DNA from: Arthrobacter_M sp030063245
GTDB taxonomy: Bacteria > Actinomycetota > Actinomycetes > Actinomycetales > Micrococcaceae
Length of the DNA stretch: 64,000 nt
Direction: 5' to 3'
Assembly (NCBI RefSeq): GCF_051131705.1
Contig: NZ_CP180316.1
Location: 620,001 to 684,000, forward strand
Shown here piece after piece: positions 33,204 through 41,559 of this stretch. The notes beneath the pieces were generated by a model. That model was not told where the DNA came from. It ran no database searches and worked only from the letters and a program-made list of their open reading frames with translations. Made by a program: the position numbers and the translations under genes. How positions within the stretch are numbered: the first letter of the stretch is position 1; each line of letters opens with the position of its first letter.

Positions 33204-33498
33204 GAGGATGTCCTTCTTTCATCGGGCTGGGCGGGAATCTGCCCGCGGACACAGGTTGCGACCTTAGCAGCGTCAACGCGTTTAGGGGGAGGTCTTATTT
33301 CCTCAGATGACGCCTCGTTGGCAAGAAACTGACGGCGACGACGGGCAGACCGGGATTGCGGGCCGCAGTCGGGAAGCCCAATAACGCGAGGGTCTCCTGG
33401 CGCGGGCGGGAATGAATCGTTACCCGTCAGCGCTCTAGAGGCCCTAGGCTTGATCCGCGGGTACGCCGCGAAGCAGGGCAAAAACCAAAGGATTCACC

Positions 33499-35394
33499 AT
33501 GAGTATGGAAGGCGCAGCCTGGAGCTCGCTTTGGAGCTCGATGCGCTCGGATAAGAGCGGCAGAGGCATTTCGAAGGACACTCCGAGACGCACGCTCGCT
33601 TTTGCCAAGCCGTACAGCGGACGGCTGGCGGTGTTTGTCGTGCTGTCCGTGGCCTCGGCAATTCTCGCCGTCGCCACGCCACTATTTGCCGGTCGGGTGG
33701 TTGACGCCATCGTGGCGCGCGCCGACGTGCAGATTGTCATCAACCTCGCTCTGCTCATCGCGGCGGTCGCCGTCCTGGACGCCGGCTTTTCCCTGGTGAT
33801 CCGGTGGATTTCCTCGAATCTGGGGGAGGGTGTGATCTTGGACCTGCGCACCGCAGTGTTCAATCACGTGCAAAAAATGCCCATCGCCTTCTTCACCCGC
33901 ACCCGCACCGGTGCCTTGGTCAGCCGGCTCAACAATGACGTCATCGGCGCGCAGCAGGCCTTCAGCGGAACGCTCTCCGGCATCGTCAGCAACTCCGTGG
34001 CCCTGGTCCTGACACTGGTGGTCATGCTGGGTAAATCCTGGCAGGTCACCGTGCTGGCGCTGGTGCTGCTGCCGATCTTCCTGATCCCGGCGCGGCGCTT
34101 CGGCTCCCGGCTGGCCGGCATGCGCAAGGAAGCCGCGGACCTGAACGCGGATATGAGCACCCAGATGACGGAACGCTTCTCCGCTCCCGGCGCCACGTTG
34201 GTCAAGCTCTTCGGACGGCCCGCGGATGAATCCCGCGAATTCACCGAACGCGCCAGCCGGGTGCGCGACATCGGCGTTCGGACCGCCGTCATGCAGTTTG
34301 TTTTCTTCACCGCCCTGATGCTCGTGTCCTCCCTCGCGCTCGCCCTGGTGTACGGCCTGGGCGGCTACTACGCGATCCGCGGCCAGCTCGCCGCGGGCGA
34401 CGTCGTTGTCCTGGCTTTGCTGTTGACCCGGCTTTATGCGCCGCTCACCGCGCTGGCCAACGCCAGGGTGGACATCATGAGCGCGCTGGTCAGCTTCGAC
34501 CGCGTCTTCGAAATCCTGGACCTCAAACCGCTGATCACCGAAAAACCCGATGCGCGCGAGGTCCCCCGCGGGCCGGTGGCGGTGGAGTTCGACAATGTCC
34601 GCTTCGCCTACCCGTCCGCGGACAAAGTCTCACTCGCCTCGCTGGAAGCCGTTGCCGTGTTGGATACCCGCGGGGGTGACGAGGTCCTGCACGGCATCAG
34701 CTTCCGCGCCGATCCCGGGCAGACAATTGCCCTGGTAGGGTCCTCCGGTGCAGGCAAATCGACCATCGCGCAGCTGCTGTCGCGGCTTTACGACGTCGAT
34801 TCCGGCGCGGTCCGGCTGGCCGGAATCGACGTCCGCGACGTGACCTTTGATACGCTGCGGCAGACGATCGGCATGGTGACGCAGGACGGGCATCTCTTCC
34901 ACGAATCCATCCGCTCCAACCTCCGGCTGGCCAAGCCCGATGCCAGCGATGAGCAGATCTGGGAGGCGCTGCGCCGGGCCCGACTGCAGGCCATGATCTC
35001 ATCCCTGCCCGACGGACTGGATACGGTCGTCGGGGAACGCGGCTACCGGCTGTCCGGTGGCGAGCGTCAGCGCCTGACGATTGCCAGACTGCTGCTGGTG
35101 CAACCCGCGGTGGTCATTCTGGATGAGGCGACGGCGGCTCTTGACTCCACGAACGAGGCCGCGGTTCAGGCCGCGCTCGGGGAAGCGCTGCAGGACCGGA
35201 CGGCCATCGTCATTGCCCACCGGCTCTCCACCATCCGGGCCGCGGACGCGATTTTGGTCATCGAAGCCGGGCAGATTGTGGAACAGGGCACGCACGATGA
35301 GCTGCTCCGCGCCCGCGGCCGTTATGCGGAGCTGCACGACACGCAGTTTGCCCAGGCGGTGGCCGCCGTCGCCGATGCGGAGTCCGGCGTGTAG
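33499..35394 (+). CDS. ABC exporter half-transporter (membrane domain fused to ATPase)
   Basis: This 631-residue protein has an N-terminal six-helix ABC_membrane domain (about residues 35-330) and a C-terminal nucleotide-binding domain: Walker A LVGSSGAGKSTIAQLL, signature YRLSGGERQRLTIARLL, Walker B VVILDEATAALDS and switch His in IVIAHRLSTI. This is an MsbA/BmrA-like multidrug or lipid exporter acting as a homodimer. One in-frame stretch between strands (KVSLASLEAVAVLDTRGGDEVLHGISF) adds about 15 residues to the usual A-loop to strand distance. No neighbouring partner gene or regulator indicates a substrate. Confidence 0.93.
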   Translation: MSMEGAAWSSLWSSMRSDKSGRGISKDTPRRTLAFAKPYSGRLAVFVVLSVASAILAVATPLFAGRVVDAIVARADVQIVINLALLIAAVAVLDAGFSLVIRWISSNLGEGVILDLRTAVFNHVQKMPIAFFTRTRTGALVSRLNNDVIGAQQAFSGTLSGIVSNSVALVLTLVVMLGKSWQVTVLALVLLPIFLIPARRFGSRLAGMRKEAADLNADMSTQMTERFSAPGATLVKLFGRPADESREFTERASRVRDIGVRTAVMQFVFFTALMLVSSLALALVYGLGGYYAIRGQLAAGDVVVLALLLTRLYAPLTALANARVDIMSALVSFDRVFEILDLKPLITEKPDAREVPRGPVAVEFDNVRFAYPSADKVSLASLEAVAVLDTRGGDEVLHGISFRADPGQTIALVGSSGAGKSTIAQLLSRLYDVDSGAVRLAGIDVRDVTFDTLRQTIGMVTQDGHLFHESIRSNLRLAKPDASDEQIWEALRRARLQAMISSLPDGLDTVVGERGYRLSGGERQRLTIARLLLVQPAVVILDEATAALDSTNEAAVQAALGEALQDRTAIVIAHRLSTIRAADAILVIEAGQIVEQGTHDELLRARGRYAELHDTQFAQAVAAVADAESGV

Positions 35395-35498
35395 CCCGGA
35401 CATCCGGAGTTTGCCTGTTCGTCAAGCCGCGTCCGGCCGCCGGTCGCTTTGGCCCGCAAGAGTTGCCCGGAGCAGAACACCGACGCGACGAGGGCACC

Positions 35499-37511
35499 AT
35501 GACCAAGCCGAAGCTCAATCTCCTTCCCATGCTGGGCCACACCCGCGGCAAACGCAGCGCCGTGACCTGCGCACTCAAATGTGACAATGCCTGCGCGAAA
35601 GCCGTGTGCAACGAGTCGGACAATGGCTACTTCCGGGACATTGCTTCGGCCACCTTCAGCCGCCGTTCGGCGCTGGGCTTCGGCGGCGCCGGCATACTCA
35701 GCCTTGCCGCCGTCGCCTTGGCAGCCTGCGCGCCGCCGTCGGAAGCGGGCGCCGGAACCCGCGCGTCAAAGGGGACGGGCGCCAAGGGACTGGCCTTTGA
35801 CGCCATCCAACCCGTGGATCTGACGGTGGATGCCTTCAACGTCCCGACCGGCTATTCCTGGTCGCCGATCATCCGGTGGGGGGACCCACTGTTCGCCGAT
35901 TCGCCGGACTTCGACCTGGCGAACCAAAGCGCCGCCGCGCAGGCCCGGCAGTTCGGATACAACAATGATTATCTGGAGATACTGCGCTCGGGCAACGGCA
36001 AAAACGCCCTGCTGGTCTGCAACCACGAGTACGTCAACCCGGCGATCATGTTCCCGTCCGTGGCCAGTGACGCCGAGGCGCTTGAACGCCGCCGCATCGC
36101 CATGGCCGCCCACGGCATGGCCGTTGTTGAACTGGAGCGCGGAAACACCGGAAAGCCATGGAAATACATTCAGGGCGGCAAACGCAACCGCCGCATCACC
36201 GCCCACACCGCGTTTGAACTGACCGGACCGCTGGCTGGCTCCAGCTATGTGAAGACCACCGCGGATCCGGGAGGACACACCGTCCTGGGGACCGTCGGCA
36301 ACTGCTCCGGTGGCAGCACGCCCTGGGGAACCATCCTCTCCGGTGAGGAAAACTTCAACGGCTACTTCCGGTGCGCTGCCACCAGCGCGGCGGAGAAGCG
36401 GTACGGATTTACGGACAAGGCGACGACGACCGGCTGGGAGACGCTGGAACCGCGGTGGGATGCCCGCACACCCGGGTATGAAAACGAAATCAACCGCTTT
36501 GGCTACATCGTCGAAATCGATCCCGACAATCCGGAGTCGACACCGGTCAAACATACCGCCCTGGGCCGGCTCAAGCACGAGGGCGCCAACGTCATTGTTG
36601 CCGGCAACGGCCACGTCGCAGCGTACATGGGCGACGACGAGAAATTCGACTACCTGTACAAGTTCGTCTCCCAGGACACCTACCGGAAGGATGATAAGCA
36701 GCACAATATGACGCTTCTGACCGCCGGGAACCTGTACGTGGCGCGGTTCACGGGCGACTCCCCGGCCACCGAGATCGACGGTACCGGGAAACTGCCGGCC
36801 GATGGCGCCTTCCACGGCTCCGGCGAATGGCTGCCGCTGGTCGTGGACGGCAAGAGCGCCATCGACGCCATGACACTCGAGGAAGTGCTGGTCCACACAC
36901 GTCTCGCCGCGGACAAGGCCGGCGCCACCAAGATGGACAGGTGCGAGGACGTGCAGCCCCACCCCGTCACCGGCAGGGTCTACGTCGCGTGCACCAACAA
37001 TTCGGACCGCGGAAAGCCAGGAAAAGCCGCTTCTGATGAGACAAATCCGCGCAGCCTGAACCGGGACGGCCACATTGTGGAAATCACCGAGACGGCGGAT
37101 GACGCCACGGCAACCACGTTCAAATGGAGCCTGCTGATGGTATGCGGGGACCCGGCCAAGAACGAATCGGCCTACTTCGCCGGCTACCCCCAGGACAAGG
37201 TCTCGCCCATTTCCTGTCCCGACAACGTGGCCTTCGACGCGGCTGGCAACCTGTGGATCTCCACCGACGGTGCTCCCAGCGCCATCGGCTATAACGACGG
37301 ACTGTTCAAGGTAATGCTGGAGGGAACGGAGCGCGGCCGCGTGCAGCAGTTCCTCTCCGTGCCGCGGGACGCGGAGACCTGCGGCCCCGTCGTGCACGAC
37401 GACGAGGGGATGGTTTACGTTGCCGTCCAGCACCCGGGGGAGGAGGGGACATTCGAGGACCAGCACTCGTATTTCCCGGATTACGGGCTCTTCGCATTTG
37501 AGCATGGTTAG
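35499..37511 (+). CDS. phoX: PhoX-family (DUF839) alkaline phosphatase-like protein, C-terminus replaced by IS sequence
   Basis: The ATG at 35499, behind GAGG, gives 670 residues. The N-terminus has the Cys-rich VTCALKCDNACAKAVCNES typical of actinobacterial PhoX, then a Tat signal (SRRSALGFGG, residues 54-63). The catalytic domain shows LLVCNHEYVNPAIMF, NCSGGSTPWGTILSGEENFNGYF, RLKHEGANVIVAGNGHVAAYMGDDEKFDYLYKF and RCEDVQPHPVTGRVYVACTNN, metal-site regions of these calcium/iron phosphatases. The last eight residues (G-L-F-A-F-E-H-G) come from the left end of an insertion sequence; the native 25-residue tail lies at 38980-39057. The active site is upstream of the break, so the enzyme may still work. 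Confidence 0.9.
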   Translation: MTKPKLNLLPMLGHTRGKRSAVTCALKCDNACAKAVCNESDNGYFRDIASATFSRRSALGFGGAGILSLAAVALAACAPPSEAGAGTRASKGTGAKGLAFDAIQPVDLTVDAFNVPTGYSWSPIIRWGDPLFADSPDFDLANQSAAAQARQFGYNNDYLEILRSGNGKNALLVCNHEYVNPAIMFPSVASDAEALERRRIAMAAHGMAVVELERGNTGKPWKYIQGGKRNRRITAHTAFELTGPLAGSSYVKTTADPGGHTVLGTVGNCSGGSTPWGTILSGEENFNGYFRCAATSAAEKRYGFTDKATTTGWETLEPRWDARTPGYENEINRFGYIVEIDPDNPESTPVKHTALGRLKHEGANVIVAGNGHVAAYMGDDEKFDYLYKFVSQDTYRKDDKQHNMTLLTAGNLYVARFTGDSPATEIDGTGKLPADGAFHGSGEWLPLVVDGKSAIDAMTLEEVLVHTRLAADKAGATKMDRCEDVQPHPVTGRVYVACTNNSDRGKPGKAASDETNPRSLNRDGHIVEITETADDATATTFKWSLLMVCGDPAKNESAYFAGYPQDKVSPISCPDNVAFDAAGNLWISTDGAPSAIGYNDGLFKVMLEGTERGRVQQFLSVPRDAETCGPVVHDDEGMVYVAVQHPGEEGTFEDQHSYFPDYGLFAFEHG

Positions 37512-37579
37512 GGCGGCCTAAGAATTGGGATTTGTGGGATGTTCTCCGGCCTGCGCGGCGTGGCGTGAGGCGGAACGAG

Positions 37580-37637
37580 GTCAGGGTCTCCTTGAATTGG
37601 TAGCGACCAAGCTTCCAATCATAAAAGAGACCCTGAC
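37580..37637 (+). promoter_or_regulatory. Long hairpin directly before the transposase start
   Basis: GTCAGGGTCTC (37580-37590) pairs with GAGACCCTGAC (37627-37637), and inside it GATTGG-type and TTGG/CCAA pairings extend the stem. The structure ends on the base before the TTG at 37638. In a transcript entering from phoX it would probably sequester the transposase start or stop transcription, a common way for insertion sequences to limit activation by outside transcription. Confidence 0.65.
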
Positions 37638-38960
37638 TTGTCTAATTCTATGTCCTGCCCGAATGGGCGCTGGTGCGAACGGGCAGACACGATGTTCGCC
37701 GTCGACGGCGTGCACGTCATCTCTGCCGCGAATGCTGCCAGCAGACTCCTCCTTCATGTCGAAACCGATCAGAACACCACCGGTTGCCCGGACTGCGGGG
37801 TTGTGGCGATCGGCCACGGCCGCCGTAAAGTCCGCCTGCACGACGCACCGTCGTTGGGGCGGCCGGTGTCCCTGGTCTGGGTTAAGCGGGTATGGCGGTG
37901 TCCGGACACCGGCTGCCCCAGAGGCACCTTCACCGAGGAACACGCCCTGGCCGGTCGTCGGGCGAAACTCACGACCCGGGCCGTGCACTGGGCCGTGGAC
38001 GCACTGGAACGCTTCGATACCTCCGTCTCGGCCCTGGCACACCAGCTCGGCGTGGCGTGGCGGACCGTCTGGGACGGAATCGAAGCCGAAGCACTCCGGC
38101 GGCTCGCGGACAAGGTCCGGCTGACCGGGGTGGACGCCCTCGGCGTTGACGAGCATGTCTGGTCCCATACCGGCTTCCCCGGCACGGGCATGGTCACCGG
38201 GATCGTGGACCACACCCGCGATGAGAAGGGCCGTGTTAATGCCCGGCTGCTGGATCTTATGCCGGGACGGTCGGGGAAGGTCTACGCGGACTGGATCAAG
38301 GCCCAGGGCAAGGACTTCGCCGAGGGGATCAAGGTCGCAACACTGGATCCATTCCGTGGTTACGCCAACGCCGTCCGTGATGAGCTACCCGAAGCAATCA
38401 CCGTCGTTGACGCATTCCACGTCGTAAAGCTTGGTGGTGCTGCTCTGGACGATGTCCGCCGCCGCGTCCAACAAAGCACCCTGGGACACCGCGGACGTAA
38501 AGGGGACCCGCTCTTTGGGATCCGCCGCACCCTGCAGATCGGTGCCGAACACCTCAACGACAAACAGGCCAAACGGCTGGAGGACAAACTCATCGCCGGA
38601 GATCCCGGCCATGAAGTCACGCTGGCCTGGCAGTGCTACCAGAAGCTCCGGGATGTATACCACTCCAACCCGGCCAGAGGCCGGGATCTGGTGACCGGGA
38701 TACTCACTTCTTTCCCGTCCTGTCCGATCCCGGAGATCGCCAGACTCGGCAGGACCCTACGGCAATGGAAGAGCGCGATCCTCGCGTACTTCGAGACACA
38801 CGGGGCCTCCAACGGACCGACCGAAGCGATCAACGGTGTTATCGAGACCACACGGCGGATCGCCCGCGGATTCCGGAACTTCGACCACTACAGACTCAGA
38901 TGCCTACTCGCAGCCGGCGGCCATCGCCCATACCGGAAAAAAGCGGCAAACCATGCCTAA
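37638..38960 (+). CDS. ISL3-family transposase
   Basis: Up to 440 residues from the TTG at 37638; ATGs at 37650 and 37692 (MFAVDGVHVISA) are alternative starts. The N-terminal zinc finger region has CPDCG and CPDTGCPRGTF, then the ISL3 helix-turn-helix (VSALAHQLGVAWRTVWDGI). The DDE catalytic residues fall in VDALGVDEHVW, ATLDPFRGYANAV and the final NGPTEAINGVIETTRRIARGFRNFDHYRLRCLL. No frameshift or stop is seen. The stop codon lies in the right inverted repeat. Confidence 0.95.
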   Translation: MSNSMSCPNGRWCERADTMFAVDGVHVISAANAASRLLLHVETDQNTTGCPDCGVVAIGHGRRKVRLHDAPSLGRPVSLVWVKRVWRCPDTGCPRGTFTEEHALAGRRAKLTTRAVHWAVDALERFDTSVSALAHQLGVAWRTVWDGIEAEALRRLADKVRLTGVDALGVDEHVWSHTGFPGTGMVTGIVDHTRDEKGRVNARLLDLMPGRSGKVYADWIKAQGKDFAEGIKVATLDPFRGYANAVRDELPEAITVVDAFHVVKLGGAALDDVRRRVQQSTLGHRGRKGDPLFGIRRTLQIGAEHLNDKQAKRLEDKLIAGDPGHEVTLAWQCYQKLRDVYHSNPARGRDLVTGILTSFPSCPIPEIARLGRTLRQWKSAILAYFETHGASNGPTEAINGVIETTRRIARGFRNFDHYRLRCLLAAGGHRPYRKKAANHA

Positions 38961-38972
38961 ATGCGAAGAGCC

Positions 38973-39057
38973 GGATTACGTAGCCGCCGGCGCCGCCCCC
39001 ACTGCCGGGCAGGTGCGGGCCCCGCGTCCTGCCGTGGTCCAGGTCTACCAGGCCTGA
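38973..39057 (+). pseudogene. phoX: Displaced 3' end of phoX
   Basis: Behind the right duplication the frame GAT-TAC-GTA continues D-Y-V-A-A-G-A-A-P-T-A-G and ends R-P-A-V-V-Q-V-Y-Q-A-stop at 39057. Joining it to the phoX codon TAC at 37482-37484 restores a PhoX C-terminus of the usual R-P-x-V-V kind. It has no start of its own. Its end overlaps the convergent DUF6314 gene by 13 nt. Confidence 0.9.
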
Positions 39058-39545
39058 GACGCTGGGGCAGACAGCTGTTCCGCGAGCCGGAACAGCGAGG
39101 TGCTCAGCAGCAGATCCTTGGCGGGCCCCGAGACGTCCCATTCATAGTCAAGCCGCATGGACGAGACGGCCCGGTACGTGACGTTGTAGGTGTCCGGGTC
39201 GCATCCGTGCCCGGTGGTCCACCGGCCCGTGGACAGATTCAGGGTGTGAAAGAAGCGTTCATCGGGAAAGTACATGTCCAGGATGGCGGGCTCCGTGGTG
39301 GCGTGGAGCAGGTATTCGCGGGTGGCGGTCCCGGTATGCGTCGGCCAGCTGATGGTGCCGTGTTCGCGCTGCCGCAGGACTTTTGCGGTGCTTGTTTGGC
39401 TGGTTGGGCCGCCGTCGGCCGGCTCAAACAGAACGGTCCCTTGGAACCGTCCCCGCACCCCGGTGGAACGGTCCAGCAACGTGCGTTCAACCCGCCAGCT
39501 GCCGGCCAGATACGCGCGCAGATCGGTGACGGATACGGTTTCCAC
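39045..39545 (-). CDS. DUF6314 family protein
   Basis: This 166-residue protein begins METVSVTDLRAYLAGSWRVERTLLDRSTGVRGRFQGTVLF and follows the DUF6314 pattern: a small beta-barrel with W18, an FxG strand, EHGTISWP, FPDERFFHTL and a C-terminal Y-x-W-x-V-x-G-P-x-K segment. Function unknown; the fold resembles lipocalin-like ligand binders. The only plausible start is the GTG at 39545, one base after the 3' end of tRNA-Arg, leaving no room for a separate promoter or ribosome site. Confidence 0.8.
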   Translation of the reverse strand: METVSVTDLRAYLAGSWRVERTLLDRSTGVRGRFQGTVLFEPADGGPTSQTSTAKVLRQREHGTISWPTHTGTATREYLLHATTEPAILDMYFPDERFFHTLNLSTGRWTTGHGCDPDTYNVTYRAVSSMRLDYEWDVSGPAKDLLLSTSLFRLAEQLSAPASQAW

Positions 39546-39546
39546 G

Positions 39547-39620
39547 TGCGCGAGGCGGGATTCGAACCCGCGACCTTCCCTTTAGGAGAGGGATGCTCTA
39601 TCCTGCTGAGCTACTCACGC
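39547..39620 (-). tRNA. tRNA-Arg (anticodon CCT)
   Basis: The minus strand folds into a full cloverleaf of 74 nt: acceptor GCGTGAG/CTCGCGC with one G-T pair, D-arm AGCTCAGCAGGATAGAGC, anticodon stem TCCCT/AGGGA with loop CTCCTAA giving anticodon CCT, and T-arm GCGGGTTCGAATCCCGC. Discriminator A at 39547; the CCA end is not encoded. Confidence 0.95.
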
Positions 39621-39746
39621 CCGCACCGGCATTTGGAACGCGTCCGCAAACCGGTGCGAAAACTACCTTACCGGTTCCGGGGCCATGTCTGCCGCCACGG
39701 CTAGGGTGAACCTGTAACCAATTTCGTTCCGACGTCCCCACCAAGT

Positions 39747-39881
39747 GTGGCACCAGGAATGGGCACACCAGGAATGAGCACGGCACGAATGAGCAGGGCA
39801 CGAATGAGCAGGGCACGAATGAGAACGGCACGAATGAGCACGGCAGTATCGAGCGCGGCAGGAATGAGCAACCAGGAATGA
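39747..39881 (+). CDS. Small ORF of MSxAR pentapeptide repeats (uncertain gene)
   Basis: A frame from GTG 39747 or ATG 39759 runs to TGA 39879-39881 and codes for about 40-44 residues in which M-S-(T/R)-A-R-type pentapeptides repeat about eight times, from a 15-bp tandem repeat (aatgagcagggcacg). Every unit carries an ATG in the same frame. The stop overlaps the ATG of the DUF998 gene as ATGA. The product would be small and basic. It may be a translated leader coupled to DUF998 or just a slippage-grown repeat. Confidence 0.35.
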   Translation: MAPGMGTPGMSTARMSRARMSRARMRTARMSTAVSSAAGMSNQE

Positions 39882-40639
39882 GTTCAGCAGGGACGAGCCC
39901 GGCCCGGCTTCTGGCCGTGGTTTCAACGGCGCAGCTTGCCCGGACCCGCAGCATTGTCGGTGCCTGGGCAAAAATCAGTATCCTGCAGTATTTTGTGGCG
40001 GAAGCCACGGTCATCGCGGCGTGGGCGGGTCCGCAGCCATACAGCCGCCGCTTCAACGTGATCAGTGACCTGGGGGCCGAGCATTGCGGAACATACAGCG
40101 GCCGAAACGTGTGTTCGCCGTTGCATCTGCTGATGGACGCGTCGTTTATTGCCCAGGGCCTGGCGATGATCGTCGGCGCTCTGCTGCTCAGTACCGTCCT
40201 GTTCCGGGTGGCCGGTAAACCTGGGCTGCCGCCCGCGCCCCAGCATCCGGGCTGGGCGGTGGCGATCCGCGTGCTCATCATATTGTCGGGGCTCGGGACC
40301 GTCGTGGTTGGGCTGGTTCCGGAGGATGTAATTTTCGGTCTGCACTACGCCGGTGCGGTCACGTACTTCGTCCCTGGCGGTCTGTCGCTCGTAGCGCTGT
40401 GGTGGAGCTGGCGGCGGCGGCGGATCGTCAGCGGGTTTCTGCTCCTATGCGGCGTGGTGTCATTGGTCTCCACCGTCGTCTTCGGGCTGGTTCCGGGCAT
40501 CGAACGGGGGACTGTGGAGCGGCTGATGGCGTACCCCATCACGATCGGGCTCTCCACGGTGGGAGTGGTGGTGGGTCTGGGGTGCCGGCGGGCCCGGGCC
40601 GTCCTCAGGAAGCAGACAGCCGGGCGGCAGGCGGTCTAG
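39878..40639 (+). CDS. DUF998 family membrane protein
   Basis: This 253-residue protein has about six membrane segments: after a hydrophilic start come ISILQYFVAEATVIAAWA, a loop with RRFNVISDLGAEHCGTYSGRNVCSPLHLLMDASFIAQG (the DUF998 pattern SDLG...C...R.VCSP.H.LMN.SF), then helices around LLLSTVLF, VLIILSGLGTVVVGLVPED, AVTYFVPGGLSLVALWWSW, FLLLCGVVSLVSTVVFGL and ITIGLSTVGVVVGLG. Function unknown. No Shine-Dalgarno is seen except the repeated GGA/GA bases before each ATG of the upstream repeat array. Confidence 0.85.
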   Translation: MSSAGTSPARLLAVVSTAQLARTRSIVGAWAKISILQYFVAEATVIAAWAGPQPYSRRFNVISDLGAEHCGTYSGRNVCSPLHLLMDASFIAQGLAMIVGALLLSTVLFRVAGKPGLPPAPQHPGWAVAIRVLIILSGLGTVVVGLVPEDVIFGLHYAGAVTYFVPGGLSLVALWWSWRRRRIVSGFLLLCGVVSLVSTVVFGLVPGIERGTVERLMAYPITIGLSTVGVVVGLGCRRARAVLRKQTAGRQAV

Positions 40640-40688
40640 CTGTATTACTACGGTCGCTGTCACCATGGCTGAACGGGATCGCTCCACC

Positions 40689-40790
40689 GAGGGCGGGGCT
40701 TGCCCGCGAAATGGGTCCCCGCCGCTCCCGAGGGCGGGGCTTGCCCGCGAAAACGGTGCTGGCCGGCACCGTTTTCGCGGGCAAGCCCCG
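40689..40790. repeat. Repeat element: 23-bp direct repeat plus 25-bp perfect hairpin
   Basis: A 23-mer beginning gagggcggggcttgcccg occurs at 40689-40711 and 40730-40752. The second copy forms the left arm (40735-40759) of a perfect 25-bp inverted repeat whose right arm is 40766-40790, with a 6-nt loop. It lies between the converging DUF998 and membrane-protein genes, and may serve as a two-way terminator. The sequence is unlike the palindromes at 30748 and 53361. Confidence 0.9.
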
Positions 40791-40793
40791 TTC

Positions 40794-41456
40794 TCAGAGG
40801 TTGGTGGGGGTGATGTCGCCGGCGGCCGCTTTCGGTTTTTGCATTTTCCTGCGCCGGCCGATGAACAACGCCGCCACACAGGCCAGAAGGGACAGGATCA
40901 GCAGTACCCACGACGCAACCACCAGGAAGCTGGCCAAGGCGACCTGCCCGACGTCGAGCGTTCCGGCCGAGAGCATGCCATCGACGGCGAAATTTGCCCA
41001 CAACTGCACGCTTGCAAAGAGCACCGGGGCCGCCCACAGGGCCCAGCGGACGGGTTTGCGCGCCACGTTCAATGCAATCATGATCATCGCGCTGAAACCG
41101 AAGACCAGCGGGAACAGCGTCCCGGCGGTTTTGTGCACGTACTGCAGCTGGCCGCGCGCATCGGCGCCCATCGACCCGCGCAGCTGCTGAATATAGGACG
41201 GATCGAAACCGCCCGCCAGCGAATCCGGCATGGCGTGACCGCTGGAGAGCTGCATCATCTGACCCAGCGTGAGCAGGTGGAAGTACCAGAACAAAAACAG
41301 GCTTGCAACGGTGCCGGCAATCAGAATGAGACTGGCATTTCCCGCGGCCTTGGCCGGTTGCCGGGAGGTGCTCGGATTGACGACCCCGGCGGCCCGGGTT
41401 GGAAGGGCTGCGTTTGTGCCGTGCTTGGCAGCACGCTGCGCGGGGGTTTTGGCCAT
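40794..41456 (-). CDS. Membrane protein with four predicted helices, function unknown
   Basis: The ATG at 41456 gives 220 residues; the longer open frame to 41744 is antisense to the IMPase gene. The first 40 residues are basic and disordered, followed by helices around LILIAGTVASLFLFWYFHLLTL, LFPLVFGFSAMIMIALNVA, WALWAAPVLFASVQLWANFAV and VALASFLVVASWVLLILSLLACVAALFI, then a basic tail KMQKPKAAAG. I do not recognise the family. No ribosome site is visible before the ATG. Confidence 0.7.
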   Translation of the reverse strand: MAKTPAQRAAKHGTNAALPTRAAGVVNPSTSRQPAKAAGNASLILIAGTVASLFLFWYFHLLTLGQMMQLSSGHAMPDSLAGGFDPSYIQQLRGSMGADARGQLQYVHKTAGTLFPLVFGFSAMIMIALNVARKPVRWALWAAPVLFASVQLWANFAVDGMLSAGTLDVGQVALASFLVVASWVLLILSLLACVAALFIGRRRKMQKPKAAAGDITPTNL

Positions 41457-41559
41457 AGGGTTATTATCCACCGCCGCCGCGGGAACCGTCGGCACCGTCC
41501 GGGGCGCTGCGAACCAGCGGCACGGTGGTCCCGGGTGCCTGGCTCGGTAGGCTGAGTAC

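Larger units (their letters stand above)
37486..38972 (+). mobile_element. ISL3-family insertion sequence with 8-bp target duplication
   Basis: The element is 1487 bp. Its 22-bp terminal inverted repeats (37486-37507, starting GGCTCTTCGCATTT, and 38951-38972) match at 20 of 22 positions. Both ends are flanked by the same 8-bp sequence GGATTACG (37478-37485 and 38973-38980), a perfect target-site duplication of the length typical for ISL3. It carries one transposase gene in the same direction as phoX, whose last codons it replaces. Intact ends, an intact transposase and a perfect duplication indicate recent insertion. Confidence 0.96.

Noticed and set aside
35766..37505. 579-codon minus-strand open frame
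   Set aside because: Antisense to phoX; no recognisable domain.
39759..39881. Possible CRISPR array
   Set aside because: Units are 15 bp and contiguous with no unique spacers; it is a simple tandem repeat.
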